Source: Opacimonas sp964559075
GTDB taxonomy: Bacteria; Pseudomonadota; Gammaproteobacteria; Enterobacterales; Alteromonadaceae
Length of the DNA: 53,868 bases
Direction: 5' to 3'
NCBI GenBank assembly: GCA_964559075.1
Contig: CAZLGJ010000003.1
Location: forward strand, 1-53,868
Shown piece by piece: positions 16,651 to 24,992 of the stretch (within the stretch, counting starts at the first letter, position 1; every line of letters begins with the position of its first letter). The notes beneath the pieces are model-generated. The model saw nothing but the letters and a program-made list of their open reading frames with translations. It had not been told where the DNA came from and searched no databases. The translations under genes and the position numbers were made by a program.

Positions 16651-17040
16651 TTATGCTTCTTCGTTGTTAGATTCAGCTTTTGCTTCTGGAGCTGGGGCTG
16701 AATCTGAGCGCTGTTCACGACGCTCTTCTTTCTTCATAGGTGAAGGCTCAGTTACCGCGTCTTTAGTGCGGATAACTAAGTTGCGAAGAACAACATCGTT
16801 GAAACGGAATGCAGTTTCTAGTTCTTCAACTGCTTCAGCAGTCGCTTCAGCATTGATAAGAACGTAGTGTGCTTTGTGTAGTTTTTCGATTGGGTAAGCC
16901 AATTGACGACGGCCCCAGTCTTCTAAACGGTGGATTTTTCCGCCGTCTTGCTCAAGGATACCAGTGTATTTTTCAATCATGCCTGGTACTTGTTCACTCT
17001 GATCAGGGTGAACCATGAATACGATTTCGTAATGACGCAT
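16651..17040 (-). CDS. rpsF: 30S ribosomal protein S6
   Basis: A 129-residue S6. MRHYEIVFMVHPDQSEQV, LEDWGRRQLAYPI and KAHYVLI are the conserved core. The C-terminal tail after residue 100 is rich in Glu, Lys and Ala; in E. coli this tail receives extra glutamates from RimK. AAGGAA precedes the ATG. First gene of the rpsF-rpsR-rplI operon. The 118-bp leader before it may hold the S6:S18 autoregulatory element, but I could not recognise it. Confidence 0.97.
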   Translation of the reverse strand: MRHYEIVFMVHPDQSEQVPGMIEKYTGILEQDGGKIHRLEDWGRRQLAYPIEKLHKAHYVLINAEATAEAVEELETAFRFNDVVLRNLVIRTKDAVTEPSPMKKEERREQRSDSAPAPEAKAESNNEEA

Positions 17041-17158
17041 CGTGATTCCTTATGGTTTGTAGTCTTTGCAGTACAGCCTGCTGCCTTAAGACAAGGAATA
17101 AATGGGATTGGCTGTAAGGGCGCGAATATTACGCAGGATTTGCCTAAAAAGCAAGCAT

Positions 17159-19501
17159 TTACTGAGAATACGCGTAAGAGATTTTAAAAAACACCGAACG
17201 CTCATTACTGCGCAAACGCCCTTCCACGGCATCTTGATAGCCGGCATCTGAATAGCCAATGAAAAATTTGGTCAAAGGGGTAACCTTATATGAATATAAA
17301 AGCTGCACGCCAAGGTCGCGATAGTATGCACTGACATCATCGATATAATTTTCGACATTGCGCTCCACTTCTGACACATTCACAATCACGCGCAAAAACT
17401 GGTTTTCATCAAACTGGTAGGTTAGGCGCGCATCCACCACCTGCGCATCAAAAACTGACGCCCCCTGAGCAGCTAAACTAATCTGCTCGAGATTGACGCG
17501 GGCTTTGAGATGGCGATTAACCTGATATTCAGCAAAAGATTCTGACACGCGACGCTGACCTATTCTGTCGTTAGCAAAATCAATTTGATCACCATAGGCA
17601 AAACGCTGAAATAGCCGCAGTTGCTTAGATGGGCGGGACTCTAATATAACCCGATTGACGTACTCATCAAATTGCGTGGTATTGTTGTCAATGGCCAGTC
17701 TGCTTGGATTATGACGCAAGCCCACCCGCACTCGTCGCGTTTGACCGATATCGACAACGGTATCGTACTTAGCAAGCACCTGCACAAACGCTTCAATTTC
17801 ATTTTCTATCAGCTCGCCGTTGGCATTGTGATGGATATCCCAATCGCCACTTAAGCGCACCCGAGTCCACCAACTATCGGCGTTTTCGTTGCGCCAAAAA
17901 TAGCCACCGCCGAGCACACTAATAATGCGATCGACGCGGGAAACAAAACCCATATCGCCACGAAAATCAGCGCCGTTGTGATAATGCCCTGCGCGGACAA
18001 AATAATCTTCGGTATTGTGTCGATAGTCGATACGCCAGCTGTTGCCGCTAAAAGCTTCATCTCGCTTGGTCCGTAACGCCGCTTCGCTGAACTCTTGAGC
18101 CTGCTGACACGCGTCATCCCCACAAAATGATTGAAATAAGTCATCAGGGTAGTGCGTGTCTGAGCGTACCCACTGTATCCGCAAGTTGTCCTTTGTCGTG
18201 GGCGTCCATTTCATATCTAAACCCGTCACGTAGTTGTGATAATCATCACTACTGCGCAAGGTACTAACTAGCCCTAGTGCCAAATCATCATTGATATCAT
18301 AACGATAGCGCAGCGCTAAATTGTTAGATTGCTTATCCAGCGAAGTGACGCGCGACCCTAAATTACCCGGTATCAAAAAATTCGTCGTCACATCGTTGGC
18401 AAAAAATACGCCGACAGAATGCTGATCTAACCGCCCAGTTAACTTCACCCCATACTCAGGCGCGTTGATGTTGCGGGTATAGATCAGGTTGTACATGGAG
18501 GAAAAGTAATCTGCATTTTCGACAAAAAATGGCCGTTTCTCGGGAAAAAACAACGCAAACGTATTGTTTACTGAAATTTGCGCCACATCAGATTCGACTT
18601 GTGAAAAGTCGGGATTTATTGTGCCTTGTAAAGAAATCTCTGGCGTAATGCCCCAGTTAATATCAAGGCCAATATCACTACTGCGTTGACCGCGCCAGTC
18701 GTCTGCAGTGTTGTTGGCTGTCAGTTCACGCGATTGCGCATAGCCCCCAACCAGCGTTGGTATGACATCTAGATTGCGGCCTTGCTGTGCATTAGCAAAA
18801 CCACTGGCCTTAGCCATTTGGCACAAGGCACAGGCATTATTGCGATCAAAAGGAACATGGGTGATGCGATAAAAATACTCACGCGGATAAAAGCGCACAA
18901 ACTCAATGCCCCACGTTTTAACCCCATCTGTCTGCGCAAAATTTAAAGCATGCAACGGAATCGCAATTTCGACTTGATAACCGGTCTCGGTAATTTGGCC
19001 AGCTGATTGCCAAACGGTATTCCAGCTATCTGACTCGTTACCCGTCATTTCATTTTCAATCGCGTCCATCTGGATCCCGAAGGGGTTCACAAAAAACTGA
19101 TATGCCAAACGGCTATCGCCAAACGTATCCAGTTTGATGCCAACCAAATCATCGCCCCAGTTTTGGTCACGATCCACATAACGGGCGCGGATTTTTGTCG
19201 GTTGAGGATCATGCGCAACAAATAGCACATATAAATACCGACCGTCTTCTTTATAAGTAACTTGAGTTGATACTGGCGCTTGGCGATTATTGAATGGCTG
19301 TACCACATTATTCAGGGCGATAGTGGTACCCTGGTCCCATTCGCCTGATGCGATATCACCATCAATGACGATTTGTGCGGTGGATATAAATGGAATATTT
19401 AACTGTGGAAAAGTAGCGGGGTTAGCATGTGTTGCAAAGGCAGAAACACACACACTAAAGCTTAATAACAACCAGACAACAAACAGCGCATTGCGATTCA
19501 C
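17159..19501 (-). CDS. CBM9-like / DUF5916 outer-membrane protein
   Basis: A 780-residue exported protein: a signal peptide (about 1-24), a CBM9-like carbohydrate-binding region (about 38-215: IDGDIASGEWDQ, VTYKEDGRYLYVLFVAHD, GYQVEIAIPLHAL), then a DUF5916 beta-barrel-like region to the C-terminus (FFPEKRPFFVENADYF, repeated amphipathic strands, final aromatic-rich strand). Family members are thought to lie in the outer membrane; substrate is unknown. The first codon is GTG with a weak ribosome site; there is no in-frame ATG nearby. It is divergent from the hybrid regulator at 19885, which may control it. Confidence 0.85.
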   Translation of the reverse strand: MNRNALFVVWLLLSFSVCVSAFATHANPATFPQLNIPFISTAQIVIDGDIASGEWDQGTTIALNNVVQPFNNRQAPVSTQVTYKEDGRYLYVLFVAHDPQPTKIRARYVDRDQNWGDDLVGIKLDTFGDSRLAYQFFVNPFGIQMDAIENEMTGNESDSWNTVWQSAGQITETGYQVEIAIPLHALNFAQTDGVKTWGIEFVRFYPREYFYRITHVPFDRNNACALCQMAKASGFANAQQGRNLDVIPTLVGGYAQSRELTANNTADDWRGQRSSDIGLDINWGITPEISLQGTINPDFSQVESDVAQISVNNTFALFFPEKRPFFVENADYFSSMYNLIYTRNINAPEYGVKLTGRLDQHSVGVFFANDVTTNFLIPGNLGSRVTSLDKQSNNLALRYRYDINDDLALGLVSTLRSSDDYHNYVTGLDMKWTPTTKDNLRIQWVRSDTHYPDDLFQSFCGDDACQQAQEFSEAALRTKRDEAFSGNSWRIDYRHNTEDYFVRAGHYHNGADFRGDMGFVSRVDRIISVLGGGYFWRNENADSWWTRVRLSGDWDIHHNANGELIENEIEAFVQVLAKYDTVVDIGQTRRVRVGLRHNPSRLAIDNNTTQFDEYVNRVILESRPSKQLRLFQRFAYGDQIDFANDRIGQRRVSESFAEYQVNRHLKARVNLEQISLAAQGASVFDAQVVDARLTYQFDENQFLRVIVNVSEVERNVENYIDDVSAYYRDLGVQLLYSYKVTPLTKFFIGYSDAGYQDAVEGRLRSNERSVFFKISYAYSQ

Positions 19502-19884
19502 AAATAACTACTCGAAATGAAAAGACGGAATATTATTTCATATTTTTATGGGGATGGGTAACTATGGTCAGGAATCAGGCTCAGGGATTCAGCATGACAC
19601 AAAAAAATAAAGGATCATCCATGATCTGCTAGTTTCCTTACCAGTGGATAATCCTTTCCAGTCGTGTGTTAGAGTGTATCAGAAGTCCAGATACAACTTA
19701 AGTTTAGCAACTAGACCATTTTATACATCCCACATAAACGACAAAAGACATCACAAAAACGACAATGTCGCATCTATGAATGACTTTTTTATCTTTTTTT
19801 GGCATTATCCAATTAATTCTCATCTATCAATCACGAAACTAGGGGCTGCTTCACTTGCGCGCCAAACCCGATGACATTTTGATC
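19502..19884. other. 383-bp divergent intergenic region
   Basis: AT-rich stretch between the DUF5916 gene and the hybrid regulator. It contains an imperfect inverted repeat at 19609-19657 and must hold both promoters. I see no convincing ORF, tRNA or TTCGAA-type box in it. Confidence 0.7.
19609..19657. repeat. 13-bp inverted repeat with 23-bp spacer
   Basis: Arms AAAGGATCATCCA (19609-19621) and TGGATAATCCTTT (19645-19657) pair with one mismatch. On the minus strand the hairpin is followed at once by ATTTTTTT, so it resembles a terminator or attenuator placed about 110 bp before the DUF5916 start. It could also be a regulator site. Confidence 0.6.
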
Positions 19885-22800
19885 ATGAACATGCGCCAAC
19901 GCATATTGTTATTGGTGCTTATTTGCAGTTTATTTAGCGGTATGGCCTTTGCCCATAGCCCTGACTCCTTGCATTTTGCTCGCTATAGCATCGAACATGG
20001 CTTACCCGATTCAACCATTAATGGAATAGCCCAAGACCGCGAAGGTTTTTTGTGGGTAGCGACGCCGGTTGGCTTAGTACGCTATGACGGGCGACGTTTT
20101 TTTCAAATGCGCGCCTCGCATGGTTTAAATACAGCAAATGCAGCTGCTTATGGCGTAGCTGTTGGCGCACAAGGCGCTATTTGGGCTGTGTTTGAAGATG
20201 GCATTTACCGACTAGATCGTGACTCACAAGTATTTTCCAAGTTTTATGATTTTCAGCGAACTACTATCAGTACAGTTCAAGTTAAGCAGTTAGACCGTAC
20301 CCGTATTGCGGTATTTTTTGATAATCAGTTCATTGTGATTGATACCAGTCGCTCCACATCAGAACAGAACTCTTTTTCGGCGCCGTGGGCAATTGCTGAT
20401 CTCGCACTCTTCAATGACTCGATTTATGCGGTGGCACACAATAAATTGTTTACCGGTAAACTAAACTCCGATGCGGTTGATTTTACCTTATTCACGCATT
20501 CCGCGCTGCCGGACCATCACATTACGGCGATTGATGCAGGTCAAAAGCACTTATATATCAGCACCAAGCGCCAGGGATTATGGCAGTTTGACTCAGACAA
20601 TCAGCAAGTACGTCGCTATTTAAATGATCAGCATGTCATCGGTGCTTTTCGCGACCGCCAGCAGCGTTTGTGGGTGCAAACCTATGCGCAAGGCATCTGG
20701 ATGTTTACTCAAAACAGTCAGAAATTTAGCTATTTCCAGTTAAGTGACCCGCATTCCATCGCGTCTAATAACATCACCAGTATCTTCGAAAGTGCCAATG
20801 GCGATATCTGGATTGGTACCCAAAAAGGTGGGCTCAATCATCATCGAATGAGTACCGAGCACATTTATCACCTAAAACACGACACCGCCAAATCCTCTCC
20901 CATCAGCGGTAATGACGTGACAGCTATCGCAGTAGATAAGTACAATCGCGGTTGGTTGGCTGCCAATGCTGACGGCATTTCTATACATAATCCCGATTCA
21001 CGTGTCACACAGGTGATTCACTCGCATCTCGCCGGTGGCAATGTTACGGATATCTTTATCGATGAAGAGTTCGCGTGGGTGTTAGGTGATTTTGGGATGA
21101 CCAAGATTTCTATCGATACCTTAGCCGTAGAGCAAACGTATAATCCAGATACCACGGAGATCCCTTTTGCCAATCTCGTCAAATGGGTCAACTTAGATGA
21201 AAGCAGTGGCTTTTTGCTACATCGCAATGCTGGCGTCACCCTGTTTAACAAAGTCAACAATACCTTTGTGCACTATGATCATACCAACACTGCGCTGCCT
21301 ACTCAGCATTTTGATTATGGGGTTAATTACAACGGATTTGTTTGGTTAGTGTCTAATGTGGGGATCCACGCCTATAACCCCAAGACCGAAAATTTTGATA
21401 ACTTTGCCTTTGGTCCCGACATCCCGATTACGCAAATCAATCACATGACCATCCACAATGACGAGTTTGTGTTGTCCACCAATCGTGGTTTGTACTTTTT
21501 TGATCCTCTTTATAAGCAGTTTCACAATCGCGGCGTCCCTGATGAGGTTGCTGAAAGTAACCTGCAAGCAACTATCGTATATATCCCCGCTATGCAATAT
21601 CCCGACGATTGGACACCGCACCCAATGCATACGCATAGTGACGAAACGACGGAAGATGTTTACTTTTCAACGTCAAAAAATGGCTTATTGCGCTACCAAC
21701 TCGGCCGCAAAGAGGTAGCGTGGTTTGTCGAAGACGATGGTTTGCAGGGCAATGAGTTTAACCCCGGCGTCGCTTATCACAACGATAAAGGGCGCTTTGT
21801 TTTTGCGGGCATTAACGGCATTACGGTGTTGGAGCCAAGTCTTTACAGCAAAGCCTCACCTAACATTGTCTTAGCCGAAGTGGCTATTTTTTTTCGAGAT
21901 GGCAAGCAGCAGCACTTTATTCGCACACCTGATTGGAATACACTGGACCACGCCAAAATTAGCAACATTCAGTATTTTTTGGGCGATACCAACTTTACCA
22001 CTCATCGTAACACTGTCATTAGGGTAAATGACAATCAAGCGATTTACAAAACTGATGATTTTGTATATTCACAAACTCCATTAGCAGGTGCAAACCGGTT
22101 ATCTTTTATCTATGACAAGCAGTCAGCTAAGCCGCCGGTAGCGATTGACATTGCCTTTAAGCAGCCTAATGAGTGGTTTCGCAACTATATCTTCTTGGCT
22201 GTATTAGCGCTGCTTAGCGTTTTTATTGTCATTAGCGTGTATCAATGGCGGTTGGCATTGGCCAAAAAACACAATCAACTGCTGCTGCTTCGACTTGAGC
22301 AACGCAAACAGCAATTTCAAGCGCACCAAGCAGAAATTGAGGCGCGCTGTCAGCTTGCAGAAAAAAACTTGACCGAGAAAAATCAGCTTTTTGAAAATAT
22401 CGCCACTGAATTAAAGATCCCGCTTTCTTTGATCATTGAACCTTTACAACGCCTTGCTCCAGTATTACCAGCTGGGTTGGAGCAACCACAACTCACATCC
22501 ATTACGCGCAACGCCCACAAATTGCGCCTGATGGTAAATAAGGTATTTGAGCTGTCCCAAGCGGACTATGTAGCGCATCACAATGACATACAAGACTCAT
22601 GTGATCTGGCACATGTGATCACCCAAAATATTCACAACATCCAGCAAACGGCTGAACATCGCGATATCCATATCAATTTTATCCCTATTGAACCATTCAA
22701 AATCGCCCTGTCACTGGAAGACGCTAACAGTATATTGGCAAACCTGTGCCTTAATGCGGTGTATTACAACCGCATAAACGGCAGTATTACTGTCTCAGTA

Positions 22801-23877
22801 GAGTCCACCAAGGATCTTATTTATCTCAAAGTAAGCAATACTGGTAAGGGTATGAGTGAAGCGGAGTGTCAGCAAGCACTCACCCGTTTTTATCGAACGG
22901 AGTCCGCATCACAACAATACCCAGACGGCGTTGGCTTGGGCCTCAATATCGTGCAGAACATCGTTACCAAAAACAAAGGCGAGCTATTTATTGCTTCGCA
23001 GCCAGAGGTCAACACGACTGTTACTGTGGTGCTGCCAAACTTACTTGAGCAAAGCTTGATCCCGCAGCGCAAGAACAATGACGAACTACCTAGGGCGCTG
23101 TGTATTGACGATAACCAAGAAATTCTCAGTTACCTTGATATTGCATTAAACCAATCGTTTGCGCTGACGTTGCTTAACTCACCTGTGGATGCGCTCGAAA
23201 TTTCTAGGGATATCCTGCCAGATATCATTATCAGCGATATCATGATGCCGCACATTGACGGGATTACGTTGATGAGCCAGATAAAAGAAGATCCGTTGTT
23301 AAGCCATATTCCGATTATTTTGATCAGTGCTCGCACCAGTCAGAACGATATTCTAGAAGGGCTACGAAATGATGCGGCAGATTATATTTGTAAGCCTTTT
23401 GACAATGAGGAACTGCGTTTAAAAGCGCTTAATTTGATCAATATTCAAAAGAAATCTCGGCAGCAGGTTGTTGAGCGGGTTAAGAACGTCAATAGTGAAC
23501 AGCAAAACACGCCCGAACTTTCTAAGTTTATGTCAGCACTAGTGGCTGCCTGTGAAGCACAGTATCATAATCCGGACTTTTCAATTAAAGAGCTAGGGGT
23601 TGCACTGGATATTGGCAGCCGTCAGCTGCAACGTAAGGTCAAAGCAGAGACTGACCAATCACCCAGTGAGTTTTTACGAAACTATCGTGTCAAAAAAGGC
23701 GCGGAACTCCTTTTGGAGGGGAATACCGCGACTTCAGCAAGCTATGCCGTAGGCTTCATGACGCCATCGTATTTTATTACCTGTTTCAAAAAGCTCTACG
23801 GTCAAACTCCTAAGCAGTTTACTCTGCAGCACCAGCCTGAGCAGACAGTCGATGACGGTGCATCTGCGTCAAAATAG
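19885..23877 (+). CDS. Hybrid two-component regulator (HTCS) with AraC output and no phosphoacceptor His
   Basis: A 1330-residue one-protein signalling system. In order: signal peptide (about 1-23), periplasmic Reg_prop propeller repeats (about 25-690; GLPDSTINGIAQDREGFLWVA and similar), a short degenerate Y_Y_Y region, one membrane helix (about 767-788), DHp and HATPase domains (about 815-1050), a receiver (about 1070-1190, Asp1118 in ISDIMMP) and an AraC-type DNA-binding domain (about 1220-1325). The dimerisation helix reads ATELKIPL where SHELRTPL is expected, so Thr841 replaces the phosphoacceptor His; the ATP-lid motif is NTGKG rather than DTGxG, while GVGLGLNIV is intact. A TTG at 19855 and ATG 19891 are other starts. 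Its 3' end overlaps the convergent SnoaL gene by 59 bp. Confidence 0.93.
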   Translation: MNMRQRILLLVLICSLFSGMAFAHSPDSLHFARYSIEHGLPDSTINGIAQDREGFLWVATPVGLVRYDGRRFFQMRASHGLNTANAAAYGVAVGAQGAIWAVFEDGIYRLDRDSQVFSKFYDFQRTTISTVQVKQLDRTRIAVFFDNQFIVIDTSRSTSEQNSFSAPWAIADLALFNDSIYAVAHNKLFTGKLNSDAVDFTLFTHSALPDHHITAIDAGQKHLYISTKRQGLWQFDSDNQQVRRYLNDQHVIGAFRDRQQRLWVQTYAQGIWMFTQNSQKFSYFQLSDPHSIASNNITSIFESANGDIWIGTQKGGLNHHRMSTEHIYHLKHDTAKSSPISGNDVTAIAVDKYNRGWLAANADGISIHNPDSRVTQVIHSHLAGGNVTDIFIDEEFAWVLGDFGMTKISIDTLAVEQTYNPDTTEIPFANLVKWVNLDESSGFLLHRNAGVTLFNKVNNTFVHYDHTNTALPTQHFDYGVNYNGFVWLVSNVGIHAYNPKTENFDNFAFGPDIPITQINHMTIHNDEFVLSTNRGLYFFDPLYKQFHNRGVPDEVAESNLQATIVYIPAMQYPDDWTPHPMHTHSDETTEDVYFSTSKNGLLRYQLGRKEVAWFVEDDGLQGNEFNPGVAYHNDKGRFVFAGINGITVLEPSLYSKASPNIVLAEVAIFFRDGKQQHFIRTPDWNTLDHAKISNIQYFLGDTNFTTHRNTVIRVNDNQAIYKTDDFVYSQTPLAGANRLSFIYDKQSAKPPVAIDIAFKQPNEWFRNYIFLAVLALLSVFIVISVYQWRLALAKKHNQLLLLRLEQRKQQFQAHQAEIEARCQLAEKNLTEKNQLFENIATELKIPLSLIIEPLQRLAPVLPAGLEQPQLTSITRNAHKLRLMVNKVFELSQADYVAHHNDIQDSCDLAHVITQNIHNIQQTAEHRDIHINFIPIEPFKIALSLEDANSILANLCLNAVYYNRINGSITVSVESTKDLIYLKVSNTGKGMSEAECQQALTRFYRTESASQQYPDGVGLGLNIVQNIVTKNKGELFIASQPEVNTTVTVVLPNLLEQSLIPQRKNNDELPRALCIDDNQEILSYLDIALNQSFALTLLNSPVDALEISRDILPDIIISDIMMPHIDGITLMSQIKEDPLLSHIPIILISARTSQNDILEGLRNDAADYICKPFDNEELRLKALNLINIQKKSRQQVVERVKNVNSEQQNTPELSKFMSALVAACEAQYHNPDFSIKELGVALDIGSRQLQRKVKAETDQSPSEFLRNYRVKKGAELLLEGNTATSASYAVGFMTPSYFITCFKKLYGQTPKQFTLQHQPEQTVDDGASASK

Positions 23878-24895
23878 ATAACTCATCAAACACTGTCCAC
23901 TCTTCTACTACTTTTCCTGCTTTTAGGCGATATTGAGACTCACCGATAACCAATATTGGTTGCCCTGTAGGCGCACCAAAACGAACATTACCCGTATGCG
24001 TTCCAGCAAATGCCCAGCGTACTGAGACATCGTGTCCGCCAACGGAGTTTTGCACCACGCACACCTTATCAAGTGCCATTTTGCCATCCGGCATCGCGCC
24101 CAAAAAGTCCAAATAGTAGCGCAGTACCTGCTCCTTGTAGTTAAACTCCCGGTTGGCAGAGCCATGAAACACCACGTTGTCGACATACAATAAATGCATA
24201 TCGCCTAGCATGCGATTATTCCAGATGTTGTGGAGGTGCGTTTTGACAAATGCACCTGCATCCAGCTGCGGATCTGCTAAATTTGCCTGACGACTAGTGT
24301 CGGTTGCCATGACCCGAGCAATTTCACTATCGCGCCATTTGGCAAATTGACTTTCTGGCGCTATCGGAGTCTGTGCCCATCGCTGCGCTACTTCATCAGG
24401 ATCAAAGCCGAGCTGCTCGACCAGCGAGTAGTTGTCTCTCACTAGCCACTCCTCGACAATTTTATTATCTTTCATCACACAGTGCGCAATGACTCTAATC
24501 TGGGCAGATTTACCGGTGGCAGGCCCAAACTCACTGTCTCCAAGATTGGTCATCTGCGTCCAAATCAGGTGTGAGGAGTGATACCCGCTGTCATTATCGC
24601 CACTATAAATAATATTTTCAGCGTGTAGGGTTCTATCTGGAAACGCTGATAACGTTTTGATGGTGCCTTGTACAGCAGCTTCGGCGCCTTCGGCATAACC
24701 GGCTAAGGTATAAATTGGGCAATCATCTGAGTAATAGTCGTAAACCAAACCAATTTGTTTGCCTTCCCAAATCCGATAGGTAATACGGATGATGTAATCG
24801 ACAACGCTGCTAAACTCTGCGTCAAATCCTTCTACGGGATCGTGCTCATCAGAAGGCGCTGGAGAATTATCAAAGTGATGTTGCATTCGGGACAC
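23819..24895 (-). CDS. Tandem SnoaL/NTF2-like domain protein A
   Basis: A 358-residue protein with two SnoaL-like (NTF2-fold) domains, about 30-175 and 210-345. Each half has the family pattern of an early aromatic-acidic helix (VYDYYSDDCPIYT; LLYVDNVVFHG), central strands and a closing VEEWxVxD motif (IVEEWLVRDNYSLVEQLGF; VVEEWTVFDELSILTQM). The fold is used by polyketide cyclases, isomerases, dehydratases and binding proteins, so the reaction is open. No signal peptide. AGAGG stands 8-9 bp before the GTG at 24895; an ATG at 24886 is the alternative. It lies downstream of the TonB receptor on the same strand, after a terminator. Confidence 0.8.
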   Translation of the reverse strand: MSRMQHHFDNSPAPSDEHDPVEGFDAEFSSVVDYIIRITYRIWEGKQIGLVYDYYSDDCPIYTLAGYAEGAEAAVQGTIKTLSAFPDRTLHAENIIYSGDNDSGYHSSHLIWTQMTNLGDSEFGPATGKSAQIRVIAHCVMKDNKIVEEWLVRDNYSLVEQLGFDPDEVAQRWAQTPIAPESQFAKWRDSEIARVMATDTSRQANLADPQLDAGAFVKTHLHNIWNNRMLGDMHLLYVDNVVFHGSANREFNYKEQVLRYYLDFLGAMPDGKMALDKVCVVQNSVGGHDVSVRWAFAGTHTGNVRFGAPTGQPILVIGESQYRLKAGKVVEEWTVFDELSILTQMHRHRLSAQAGAAE

Positions 24896-24942
24896 TGTTT
24901 TTTCCTCTGTTATATAATTGATAACGATAAAACGATGACATT

Positions 24943-24975
24943 AAAAAAGGGTAACCAGCTGAGGTTACCCTTTTT
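24943..24975 (-). terminator. Terminator after the TonB-dependent receptor
   Basis: A 13-bp perfect stem (AAAAAGGGTAACC / GGTTACCCTTTTT) with a six-base loop, just after the receptor stop. It would end most receptor transcripts before the SnoaL protein A gene, which then needs read-through or its own promoter. Confidence 0.9.
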
Positions 24976-24992
24976 GCTACTGTGTTTTCAAC

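Noticed and set aside
17041..17158. S6:S18 leader RNA before rpsF.
   Set aside because: I could not identify its conserved pseudoknot by eye; a covariance search would decide.
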